Assembly: GCF_043290135.1 (NCBI RefSeq)
Contig: NW_027464589.1
Span: 3,601,001 to 3,665,000 of the forward strand
Direction: 5' to 3'
DNA: 64,000 bases
From: Rhipicephalus microplus
Lineage: Eukaryota; Arthropoda; Arachnida; Ixodida; Ixodidae
This document shows, in pieces, positions 35,316-44,350 of this stretch. The notes under the pieces were generated by a model that did not search any database, had not been told where the DNA came from, and saw nothing but the letters and a program-made list of their open reading frames with translations. The translations under genes were made by a program, and so were the position numbers. Position 1 is the stretch's first letter. Every line of letters starts with the position of its first letter.

Positions 35316-38111
35316 TTAAACATTGGGTTCATCAAGATCGAAGGTTTGGAGGAAATCAGAAGGCAAGTTATTCCATTCTGTTACAGTTCTCGGAAAAAAG
35401 GAAAACTTAAATAAATCTGTCCGCGCAAAATACGGAGTTAAGGATCGGACATGAGAATGACGGGTTTGCCTGGTCGAAACTGGGGTAACGTAATGGGATG
35501 GGTCTAGCCCAAGTTTATTGTTAATTAGTGAGTCCAAGAATTTTAGACGGAGAAGCTGGCGCCGCGATTGTAGCGTCTGGATTTTGTTATCTCGCATTAG
35601 TTCCGTAACTGATGTACCACGACCATACTTTGAGTAAATAAAACGCACTGCTCGTCTTTGAATCTTTTCGAGGGAATATATGTTAGACTTAGTATGCGGA
35701 TCCCATACAATACAAGCGTATTCAAGCTTTGGACGTATTAAAGTGTTATAAGCTAATAGTTTCACTTGCGACGGGGCGTCTCTGAGTTTGTGCCTTAAAA
35801 GACACAGTTTACGGAAAGCCGATGACGAAACATCGGCAATGTGTGCATTCCAGGACAACTTATTCGTTATCGTTATACCTAGGTATTTGTATTGACTGAC
35901 TTCTTTTAAGGGTTGGCTTTTGGAGGAATAGGAAAACTGAAGGGGATTTTTCTTGTTAGTAATTCGAAGGCAAACAGATTTATCGAAATTGAGCACCATG
36001 CCCCATTTGTTACACCACGAAAGAATATTGTTAAGGGCAGTGTCGAGAGCAACCTGGTCATCTGGCGATTGTACATCTGTGAAAATAATGCAGTCGTCTG
36101 CAAAAAGTCTTCTTTTAACCGGATCAGTAATAGCATTAACAATATCATTGCAATAAATTATAAACAGCAGCGGACCTACAACACTACCCTGCGGTACGCC
36201 GGAATCTACTGGGAGATGAGGTGATGTCTGTCCACAGACGTCGACATACTGTTTCCGGCCGTTCAGGTAAGCAGACACCCAGGATACTAGGTAGTTTGGA
36301 AGCCCTATAGTCTGCAATTTCTCGATGAGCTTGTTATGGGGAACACGGTCGAATGCTTTACTGAAATCTAAAAACAGTACATCGACCTGACCAGCTTTGT
36401 CTAAAATAGAAGCAATGTGATGAATAACTGAGACCAACTGGGTGACTGTGCAAAACCGTTTTCTAAATCCATGCTGAAAGGGAGATAAAATGTGGTTATC
36501 ATCTAAGAAGCTGTTTATACGAGTGGCAATTATATGTTCTAGCATTTTGCAACATGCGGAAGTCATAGAAATGGGACGGTAGTTTGGTATGCACTCTGGG
36601 TCCCCCTTTTTCACAAAGGGCAGAACACGTGCCAATTTCCAATCGATGGGTAAAGTTGCTGAACTTATTGAGGCTCGGAAGATCACAACAATGTACTTGG
36701 CCAATATTTCGGCATATCGCCGGAGAAATGCATTGGGTATGTTGTCTGGTCCAGGGGTTGATTTAACTTTTAATCGCAGCAGTAAATTTAGGACACCATC
36801 GAAAGAAATGAGGTTAGGATCTGAATCAGAAGCGTCAATGCTAATTGAGACAGGCAGGGTAGAAGTTGAAAAAACACTATGAAAATAGTCGTTGAAATTT
36901 TTCGCGATAGTTTGGGGATCGTCAATTATAGTGCCGTTAAACCTGATTCGATTTACAGAGCTTTTACGGTCCCTAATAAAATACCAGAATTTTTTAGGGT
37001 CCTCTTTGATGAAGTTTTGCAACTTGACAGTAAAATAAAAATTCTTGGCACTTTTAATAGCTTCGGAGAGGGAGTTACGAATTTGATGAAGTTTTGGCTC
37101 TTTGATGAAGTTTTGCAACTTGACAGTAAAATAAAAATTCTTGGCACTTTTAATAGCTTCGGAGAGGGAGTTACGAATTTCCCTGAGAATGTTAGCGGGA
37201 GCACCTTTTTTCCGACAACGCTTGGCTTTACGCTTCATTTGTATTATTGGCCTTGTGATCCATGGTGTGAACTTTGGGGGTTTTTTCGTTTTGTTTGGTA
37301 CAAACCGTTCAATGCAGTGGAAGCATAGTTTCTTAAACTTATCCCAGAGAACAAAAGCGTCGTCGCCATCAAAATGCACCAATTCACATTCAAGATAATC
37401 TTGGATGCTCGTATCGTTAGCACGGGAAAAATTTTTGACCTGTTTAGAGTTAGGTGGGCTATTGGAGCGATTACAATGCAAGGGAAAAGAAACTGTGACC
37501 ATGTCGTGATCAGATAAGCCGGGTTCAACACAAACACAGCAATCAAGAATAGTGCGATGCATGAACACAAGATCTAGTAACGTGGACGAAGCATTACCAA
37601 CACGTGTTGGTTGCTGAACAATTTGGGCGAGATTGTGGGAAAGCATTATATCGAACAGTATATTTGCATTAATCAAATCTGATGTCGACTGCATTTGGTT
37701 CCAGTCAATATTAGGCAGATTGAAATCGCCGATGACAATTAGCTTTTGATTACTGTAATTTTCCATATGGGTTTTCAAGTTAAACAAATAATCCGGCAAC
37801 GAATTCGGCGGCCTGTACACTGCATACAATACAAAAGACTTATTGAAGAGTGAAAGCCTCAGGCATATGCTTTCTGTACTTTCAACGTCCGGTAAACGGG
37901 TGACAGTGATTCCTGTTTTAACAAGTACTGCAACTCCACCACCTCTTGAGGCCCTATCTCTGCGGTACATTTCATAAGCTGGAGGCACTAAGTCTTGGTC
38001 ACACATTTCGCTGTGGAGCCACGTTTCCGTTATTACTACAACATGAGGGTTGTATGCTAAAAGTACAGCCTCAAGTTGTTCGGTTTTATTTCCAATGCTT
38101 CGAGCATTCAT
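35316..38111 (-). CDS. LINE ORF2: APE endonuclease and reverse transcriptase
   Basis: The 931-residue frame is open throughout. Residues 1-220 are the endonuclease that nicks target DNA: NARSIGNK, TETWLHSE, VYRPPN, GDFNLPNIDW, LSDHDMV. The reverse transcriptase follows a linker: NYRPISMTSACCKMLEH, DFSKAFDRVPH, SGVPQGSVVGPLLF and the catalytic FADD at residues 670-673. The C-terminal domain has ILEYAC-type and WNNLP motifs of CR1 proteins. The linker contains an in-frame 32-residue duplication (about 37002-37190). The first ATG at 38111 is 33 nt after the ORF1 stop in the same frame with no other stop, so readthrough or reinitiation are both possible. Confidence 0.92.
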   Translation of the reverse strand: MNARSIGNKTEQLEAVLLAYNPHVVVITETWLHSEMCDQDLVPPAYEMYRRDRASRGGGVAVLVKTGITVTRLPDVESTESICLRLSLFNKSFVLYAVYRPPNSLPDYLFNLKTHMENYSNQKLIVIGDFNLPNIDWNQMQSTSDLINANILFDIMLSHNLAQIVQQPTRVGNASSTLLDLVFMHRTILDCCVCVEPGLSDHDMVTVSFPLHCNRSNSPPNSKQVKNFSRANDTSIQDYLECELVHFDGDDAFVLWDKFKKLCFHCIERFVPNKTKKPPKFTPWITRPIIQMKRKAKRCRKKGAPANILREIRNSLSEAIKSAKNFYFTVKLQNFIKEPKLHQIRNSLSEAIKSAKNFYFTVKLQNFIKEDPKKFWYFIRDRKSSVNRIRFNGTIIDDPQTIAKNFNDYFHSVFSTSTLPVSISIDASDSDPNLISFDGVLNLLLRLKVKSTPGPDNIPNAFLRRYAEILAKYIVVIFRASISSATLPIDWKLARVLPFVKKGDPECIPNYRPISMTSACCKMLEHIIATRINSFLDDNHILSPFQHGFRKRFCTVTQLVSVIHHIASILDKAGQVDVLFLDFSKAFDRVPHNKLIEKLQTIGLPNYLVSWVSAYLNGRKQYVDVCGQTSPHLPVDSGVPQGSVVGPLLFIIYCNDIVNAITDPVKRRLFADDCIIFTDVQSPDDQVALDTALNNILSWCNKWGMVLNFDKSVCLRITNKKNPLQFSYSSKSQPLKEVSQYKYLGITITNKLSWNAHIADVSSSAFRKLCLLRHKLRDAPSQVKLLAYNTLIRPKLEYACIVWDPHTKSNIYSLEKIQRRAVRFIYSKYGRGTSVTELMRDNKIQTLQSRRQLLRLKFLDSLINNKLGLDPSHYVTPVSTRQTRHSHVRSLTPYFARTDLFKFSFFPRTVTEWNNLPSDFLQTFDLDEPNV
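37002..37190 (-). repeat. 96-bp in-frame tandem duplication in ORF2
   Basis: A segment starting CTCTTTGATGAAGTTTTGC at 37002 recurs at 37098. The unit is 96 bp, so 32 residues including NSLSEAIKSAKNFYFTVKLQ are repeated without breaking the frame. The copies look identical over about 80 bp. Confidence 0.9.
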
Positions 38112-38144
38112 ATTAATCAGTCTAACTTGCTTCTGCGCGGCTGG

Positions 38145-39065
38145 TCAACACTTGCTACCCGTACTTTCGTTATCGGGTGCACTGCCGATAGACTGAGGCG
38201 ATGCCGTGGCACACCGACGGCTTCCAATTAACTGACGTTTGTTTGTTACGTCATTCCAAATAAACAGATCATCACCTACACGCAACTTATCATGCACCAA
38301 AAATGCCTTCTTGCCTTGTTCTTTGTCGGCTTTTGCACTTTCCCACAGTAATTTACGTTTTGCCAACGTCTGCTTTGAGTAGTCGTTCTGAACAAAGATG
38401 TTAGTTCCCTTTAGGTTGCGCGCCTTTTTCAGCACAGCTAGCTTTTCGGTGAAGTCCTGAAGATACAAGATAATCGGCCTATTCGAGCCTGATCTTCCAA
38501 GCCTATGAATCCGGGCAACAGAAGTGCATTTAACGCCGAGCTTGCTGTGAAATGTTTCAGAGACGACTTTCTTTTTAAGGTCAGATTCAGTTTCTTCCGG
38601 CTGTTCTGGGATACCAAAAACAATCAAGTTTGAACGTCTGCCTCGATCTTCAAGATCCGTTAGCTTTCGGGCCTGGAAATTCATTGAGTTTGTGTAGACC
38701 TTAAGAAGGTTGTCCAGGTCATCTAATTTTGAATTTTTAGTTTTCATTTCAGCCACATGGGTCTCGATTTCTGAAAGACGCCGTGTAAGCTCTGCTAACA
38801 TGTTTTCCGTTTTAGTTGTAAGGTCTGCTACCTCACTACGGAGAGCTTTTTGACCCTCTAAAAGTTTAGCCAGCATGTCTTGGTTGGTTGGTCCGGGGTT
38901 TTGTTCGACATCACCACAAAGTAGTAACCGAAGTGCACAAAAACAATCGTATGCAATTTTACGACACTGCCGTGGGCACGGCATAACAACCAAACAGCGG
39001 CAATCGCTTCGAAATGAGCTGTACGCCCTACTAACCTGCACAAGGTAGAGGAAACGTTTAGCCAT
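38145..39065 (-). CDS. LINE ORF1: 2A leader, coiled coil, RNA-binding protein
   Basis: ORF1 proteins coat LINE RNA. I take the ATG at 39065 (MAKRFLYLVQ) because the frame upstream (to 39689) only repeats the 5' units; the same ATG recurs in frame at 39338 and 39611. The 306-residue product starts with a 58-residue Cys-rich, hydrophobic leader ending in GDVEQNPGP (DVEQNPGP is residues 52-59). This is an exact match to the 2A consensus, at which ribosomes release the leader between G and P and continue. Residues 62-142 look like a coiled coil. Residues 143-225 are RRM-like (RSNLIVFGIP, ARIHRLGR), and a basic C-terminal domain follows. It ends in TGA at 38147-38145, in frame with ORF2. Confidence 0.88.
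   Translation of the reverse strand: MAKRFLYLVQVSRAYSSFRSDCRCLVVMPCPRQCRKIAYDCFCALRLLLCGDVEQNPGPTNQDMLAKLLEGQKALRSEVADLTTKTENMLAELTRRLSEIETHVAEMKTKNSKLDDLDNLLKVYTNSMNFQARKLTDLEDRGRRSNLIVFGIPEQPEETESDLKKKVVSETFHSKLGVKCTSVARIHRLGRSGSNRPIILYLQDFTEKLAVLKKARNLKGTNIFVQNDYSKQTLAKRKLLWESAKADKEQGKKAFLVHDKLRVGDDLFIWNDVTNKRQLIGSRRCATASPQSIGSAPDNESTGSKC
38889..38912 (-). other. 2A-type recoding motif DVEQNPGP
   Basis: The codons GAT GTC GAA CAA AAC CCC GGA CCA are intact, preceded by the hydrophobic LRLLLCG. All fixed residues of the 2A consensus are present. Function is inferred from the motif; 2A-like sequences have been described in some APE-type non-LTR elements of other animals. Confidence 0.85.
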
Positions 39066-39637
39066 GTTTCCACGGATTTCGCCGTGCCCACTAAGGGAGG
39101 GGGGGTTCCAGGTGTCTTTAAGTAGTCGATGATCGGATGACGTCACAGACCAAGCACTGCCAGGCGGCAGCAGCTTCGGGATGACGTCACATGGTTCCAC
39201 GTGGGGCGGCTGTGACTTGCAGAAAGGAAAGTGGTGCGAATGCGGCGAGTACCCAGTGGTGGCCGTTGTAGATCCAGGAGATACGTTGGGGACGCAGAGC
39301 AGCAAGCCCTGCACAAGGTAGAGGAAACGTTTAGCCATGTTTCCACGGATTTCGCCGTGCCCACTAAGGGAGGGGGGGTTCCAGGTGTCTTTAAGTAGTC
39401 GATGATCGGATGACGTCACAGACCAAGCACTGCCAGGCGGCAGCAGCTTCGGGATGACGTCACATGGTTCCACGTGGGGCGGCTGTGACTTGCAGAAAGG
39501 AAAGTGGTGCGAATGCGGCGAGTACCCAGTGGTGGCCGTTGTAGATCCAGGAGATACGTTGGGGACGCAGAGCAGCAAGCCCTGCACAAGGTAGAGGAAA
39601 CGTTTAGCCATGTTTCCACGGATTTCGCCGTGCCCCT
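39038..39637 (-). repeat. Tandem 273-bp 5' units with CRE-type sites
   Basis: GCACAAGGTAGAGGAAACG begins at 39038, 39311 and 39584, giving two full units and a 54-bp partial one. Each full unit has two palindromic TGACGTCA sites: 39138-39145 and 39182-39189, then 39411-39418 and 39455-39462. Because 273 is 91 codons, the ORF1 frame stays open through the array. It is probably promoter and 5' leader. Confidence 0.92.
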
Positions 39638-40270
39638 TTTTCACTGGTAAGCTGCTCCCAACGGCATGCTGACTACCGCACATGCACAAAAATCAAAGAC
39701 ACATTCACAACGAATATCTAGGTGGTCGGACACTGTCGAGGAAACGCTGTAAGCGTGTTCTTTGAGACGCTCATTCAAACATCGCCCAGTTTGCCCTATG
39801 TATTTCTTGCCAAGGGACAATGGCAAAGAATACACCACGCCATGAACGCATTGAACTAACTTATTCCGATGCTTGGTTGGGCAAGTAGTGGTTCCACTAG
39901 TTCTTGGGTTGACGGCCCTTCACATGCTACCCAGAACCTTAAGGGCAGAAAAACAACCTTGATGTCACATCTGTCGGGTATCCTCTTTAGGTTGTGGGCC
40001 ACACCTGGATGTAAGGAATGACAGCGTACTTCTTATTTGCCGTCTACTTTCATGGGTCTGAGCCGGCAACCCCGGACTCATTTTTTGTTCTTTGAGCAAA
40101 CATTCAGTCAAAGTGGTCATCAAAGTTTTTTGTTGTAAGTCAGCGTTCTGTATGTGTTCTTTTTTTGTCTGGTTTCTTGTTTTTCGCACTGTGTTCTTCT
40201 ATGTGATCTACAACCAAACTCTCCCACGTGCCTAAACCGTGACATCTTTAAGTTTCAAGGCCACGCACTA
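39638..40270 (-). pseudogene. PLE 3' coding fragment (GIY-YIG)
   Basis: On the - strand, VYSLPLSLGKKYIGQTGRC and LNERLKEHAYS at 39838-39740 are the GIY-YIG core of a Penelope-like element, less damaged than the one near 29500. Upstream (39840-40030) a linker-like HPGVAHNLKRIPDR and VVFLPLRF can be read. The reverse transcriptase is missing, and the fragment is cut at 39638 by LINE copy B. The zinc-type Cys cluster continues to about 39680. Confidence 0.7.
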
Positions 40271-40739
40271 ACTACGGTTTTGATACATTGTGTTAAAGTT
40301 TGCGAAATCATCTAAATACCTTCAAAATAACTTTTGAAAATGTGCGTGCTCTTTCCAGTACCGATATTTTGATTAGGCTTTGTTAAATATGGTGGTATTG
40401 GTACTTTCTTTCTGTAGGACGTTTTTACAATGTATGGCATGTTCATTGTAGGTACGAGTTGTGTTTTGCTTTGCTTTGCTTCTGCTACCGTATTGCCGCA
40501 GTGAATCTCAGATGTGGGGCCTTTGTCGAAATGTTTCATGTAGCTTTTGTGCCCTTGTCTAGACAGCTCACTGTAAAACTATATGTGGTGTATAAACTCA
40601 GCTCAACTTATGTGAACCACACCTTACTAAATGGTTCTAGAATTGGGCTGGTCAGTGGTATTCTGTTATTACTTTTACTATAGTAATTCACAAGCACAGT
40701 TTTTTTACCTTCGGTGCCTTTTTGTCCTTTCTTCCTTGT
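40271..40739. other. No gene recognised
   Basis: A spacer between the PLE fragment and the next LINE fragment. It has T-rich runs near 40700-40739 and no recognised feature. Confidence 0.4.
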
Positions 40740-42130
40740 TTTTTTTTTTATTTTTTTTTTTTATTTGAAACAAAACCCGCAGCGCCACTTAGGCATTATT
40801 GCGGGGGGCACAGAGCCTCATAAAATGAATCCGCAGTCTTGCGGCCAACTACATCGGCTGGTAACGTGTTCCATTCAACAATGGATTGCGGAAAAAAAGA
40901 ATGCTTAAAAAGATCCGTTCTGGGGTTGTATGGCCGTACTTTAAATTTGTGATCATGACGGGAGGATTGATAATACGCTTTTTTTAAATAATCTGAAGCA
41001 TTAATGCCCGTTTTATTGTTATATATCGAATAAAATAGTTTTAATCTTAGATTACGTCTTCGATCTTGTAAGTATTGCCAATTAAGTTCTCTTTTCATAC
41101 AACGGGAGCTTTCAGTTCGGCCATATTTTCCCAGAACAAATCTTGCTGCCATCGACTGAATGCGCTCTAATTCATGAATATGTATTTTGTTAAACGGATC
41201 CCACACAGGACAGGCGTATTCTAGTATTGGTCTCACATAGGCATAATATGCGGCCTGTTTAACCTCCTTGGTTACATGTTTAAGATTTCTTTGTAAAAAG
41301 CCTAGGGCTTTTCCCGCTCTACTTACAACATTGCCAATGTGCTCAGACCATCCCCCATCCTCAGAAAGCGTGACACCCAAATACTTATATTTGTGTTCAT
41401 ACCTAATAACTTCATTGTTTAAGATGTACTGATTTGTAAATCTATTAACCTTTTTGGTGAAACTGACGTGAACACATTTATTCGTGTTTAATACCATGTC
41501 ATTATTTTTACACCATGCCTCCACGTGATTAAGGTCATCCTGAAGCTGGGTGGAATCCGTTTGGTCGGTCAGTTCAGTATACAACACACAGTCGTCAGCA
41601 AACATTCTAATACGACACCTAATTGTATCCGAAATATCATTAATAAACACAAGGAAGAGAAGCGGACCGAGTACGGAACCCTGAGGTACCCCTGATGTCA
41701 CCGAAGCTAAACACGAACAAGATCCACCAAGCACAACCTTTTGTTTTCTTGAAGTTAAATAGTCCGCAATCCAACGGCAAATGGTTTGATGAATATTCAA
41801 GTTCTGCAGTTTTTGAATCAGAATAGAGTGTGATACCGTATCGAAAGCCTTTCTGAAGTCTAAAAATAAACAATCAATCTGTCCTCGATTGTCTAAAACT
41901 GATGCTATATCATGATAGAATTCAATTAATTGGGTTGTGCATGAAAAACCCTGTCTAAATCCGTGTTGTTTAGGATTAAAAAATTTAATTGAAGTCAGGT
42001 GATTCATTAAAGCAGAAAAAAGAACATGTTCAAGTACTTTACAACAAATCGGCGTCAAAGAAATTGGTCTGTAATTTGATACGTCTGATTTAGAACCACT
42101 TTTGAAAACTGGCACAACATTAGCTTGTTT
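40740..42130 (-). mobile_element. CR1-like LINE copy C, 5' truncated
   Basis: This 3' half of a LINE is related to copy A: it shares the 3' motif CAGCGCCACTTAGGCATTATTG near 40780 and the reverse transcriptase C-terminus. The A-rich tail appears as T's at about 40739-40763. The 5' break is near 42121-42130, about 75 bp before the acceptor of host exon B. Confidence 0.88.
40796..42130 (-). pseudogene. LINE reverse transcriptase, open but lacking endonuclease
   Basis: The frame is open from 42238 to the stop at 40796. LINE homology begins with NVVPVFKSGS at about 42121. It includes NYRPISLTPICCKVLEHVLF, DFRKAFDTVSH, SGVPQGSVLGPLLF, the catalytic MFADDCVLY, a YKYLGVTLSEDGGW segment and the C-terminal RPILEYACPVWDP and WNTLP. 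No stop or frameshift is seen, so the insertion is fairly young. It is called a pseudogene because the endonuclease and ORF1 are absent. The first 39 codons of the open frame are antisense to the splice-site region and exon B and are not LINE sequence. Confidence 0.85.
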
Positions 42131-42202
42131 TGTCAAAGTAATATTCACGTACTCTATAGCAGTGCTTTCGTAGCTTGACATACCTTTTTTTGGTGCACGC
42201 AG

Positions 42203-42503
42203 ATCCTGGTATCCAGTAGATACTACCTGCTCGTACAAGTTTACTGCACCCCCGGGAGAACTGGTACACGTCGAGTTCCTGTGGTTTAGAGTGGAGCGCG
42301 TTACTCTTTGTGAGGAGGCAGTGCGAATATACGACTCGCTTCGCCCTGACCCCCGCTACATCATCACGAAGCTGTGCGACACTAACAAACCGCGTACTGA
42401 ACAGCCGAGGACTGCGTTTCAATCCACGGGCTCTTCTTTGCTGCTCCTGTTCACTAGCAAAACAGGCAGCATGGACGGCTCCTCCGTGAGCTTTGGGTTT
42501 GAG
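42203..42503 (+). CDS. Host gene exon B: body of CUB domain 2
   Basis: A 301-nt exon follows the acceptor CTTTTTTTGGTGCACGCAG and ends at GAG before the donor GTAAAC. One base completes the codon left open by exon A, and 100 codons follow, so the exon ends in phase 0. The product begins with a WYP and TTCSYKF segment, then APPGELVHVEF, LCEEAVRIYD, LCDTNKP, an STGSSLLLLFTS strand and SFGFE. These are the successive landmarks of a CUB domain, starting right after the SP motif in exon A. The glycine of the usual YDG turn is serine here. It is extracellular by family. A following exon should lie beyond 42503 but was not recognised. Confidence 0.85.
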
Positions 42504-43979
42504 GTAAACAAAAGACAACTAGCCCGGCAGATGGGATAAATTTCTCTAGAATTGTTCAAGTATATGACAAACTATTAGTATAAAATTATGTAGCAACTGA
42601 AGTAACGTAGAGCACAAAACGAGTTGCTATATCTTCATGTCTAAGTGAATCGCGAGGAAAACGGGTACAGCTCTTAGGCATTGAAAGAAATGATGGCAAT
42701 AAAAGAACTCACGTGGTCATCACAAAGATGAACTTATTCAGTATATGCATGATAGTCGGTTACAGTGGTGTACAGGTAGATTGTTCCTGTCTTGTGCAAG
42801 GGCATTCATGCTTTATGCACAATGCATTGATCCAATTTTACACACTACGCTCTATGCACCGGCGTCACATGGTGGTCTTCGGACGTTCAACCCCTACAAA
42901 TATTAGCACGCTATGCACAATGTTGGCCGCATATAGAATGCGTCTCTTCCCTAGCGCCATAAGTTAAGCTGCTGCTCCAGTTTTAGAAGTGATTGCGTGA
43001 AGGTGCATGCGTGAGTGTATTGTATGTTTTACTTCATTTTACTTACTTCTGTTGTAACTACAGTACTGCGTTTTTATACTAAGCAGTATGAGTGTCTTTA
43101 CTAAGTTAAGTGTAAAAATTTGCACATTCCTTGTGCTCACTGTATTGATATTTTCATATTGTATTTCTTTTTTTAGTGTACTATGAGTGCCCTTCCTGCA
43201 AGGACCAAATTCTTGTCTGCAGTATGTTATAAATGAAAAAAAAGCATTACCCAAGCATGCCAGTAGTACCACAACGTGCAGCTGCACTGCGCAAGTAAAA
43301 AAAATATACCTGCATGATTTGTAAACTCTCTGATCATGTTTATCGCTTGAAAACACAAGCATCACGATGGGCACAAAGATTATGCATAGGCATCTCTTAT
43401 ATTCATTTGTTTTACTAGGCGAATAAGTCTGCTTTCCGGAAATTTCTACGCAGCTTCAATGGTCGAAACTGAACGTAACATTTTTTTTGGCTTGTTCGCC
43501 ATTTTATCTTATTTTGAGTAATTTACGAAGGTTGTGCGTAAACCAATAAGACTGGGCCTGCTAAAAGAAAGTGATTAATTTGATAGATACCTATATTCCA
43601 CGATGAACCATACTTATGACTCTTCTTGAAGATTCATTACAAAATAGGTATGTCTGCAGATACGCAAACAAGAAGAGGGATCTTCATTACACAAACCTTA
43701 ACTAAACGTGTGAGATCACTCAGGTTAAAAATCAAATAGATCAAAAATATATCTACGAGCGTACAAGCATGCAGCATTGCCTGTCGATCCGGCATACTCG
43801 GGGCACTATGCGAGAGATAGGTGATCAGGCCTTTAATTGCTTCCTAATGCAAATTATTCCACGGCTTGCTCACGCATTCCTGACCGCTACGTGCAATATA
43901 CAAGCATCTACCATTGTACGCTTGCCTTTATTCTTGTAGCTGCAAAACACTGTGCATTCCTGGAATTTCAGTGTGCATT
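42504..43979. other. Probable intron, no gene recognised
   Basis: AT-rich sequence after the exon B donor. Short open frames here have no recognisable motif, and no transposon end was identified. Confidence 0.45.
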
Positions 43980-44350
43980 TACACTCTTGACAATGTAGAG
44001 ATAGGTGCGCTGGTAGTGTCTTTTTCAGAACATGTGCTTTGGGACCAACATATAGATCATATAGTCACAAAATCCTCCCAAGCTATTGGTCTGGCACCAT
44101 GGCACAGATGCGTCCTACCGCATGAAGTAAAATTGCTTTGTTATAACTCGTTATTTCAGTCATACCTACACTAAGGCCTCTTGGAGAGAGCTACCACCAC
44201 CACTACAAACTCAAAACACATACCCGTCCGACAAAGTAGAGTTCTTCGTAATGCATGCAATATCTGTAATGCTCACGAACAAACGGTGGTGCGCTGTATG
44301 ATTAAAAATGGTGCCCGTAGGAGGGCAACCCGTTTTCTAGCATGGGAACA
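43980..44350 (+). pseudogene. LINE reverse transcriptase C-terminal remnant
   Basis: The open stretch 43914-44174 has HVLWDQHIDHIVTKSSQAIG and VKLLCYNSLFQSYLHY-like sequence, the thumb region of a LINE reverse transcriptase. A stop at 44172-44174 is followed in frame by LLERATTTTT and RQSRVLRNACNIC. Only about 370 bp remain. Confidence 0.55.

Larger units (their letters stand above)
35024..39637 (-). mobile_element. CR1-like LINE copy B, nearly intact, with 2A motif
   Basis: This is the best preserved - strand LINE. It has tandem 273-bp 5' units (39637-39038), ORF1, a single UGA, ORF2, a 3' region with a 91-bp tandem duplication (about 35100-35265), and a terminal A run seen as T's at 35027-35038. 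ORF2 is uninterrupted. The C-terminal motif RPKLEYACIVWDP and the absence of RNase H fit the CR1 group. It meets a PLE fragment at 39638. No clear target duplication was found. Confidence 0.92.

Noticed and set aside
39038..39637. CRISPR-like direct repeats
   Set aside because: Units are contiguous 273-bp tandem copies without spacers, in a eukaryotic LINE.
39066..39689. N-terminal extension of LINE ORF1 to 39689
   Set aside because: The extension only repeats the 91-codon translation of the 5' units and enters the flanking PLE fragment; the ATG at 39065 is a better start.
42131..42238. First 39 codons of the open frame of LINE copy C as LINE protein
   Set aside because: They lack LINE similarity and are antisense to the acceptor and exon B.
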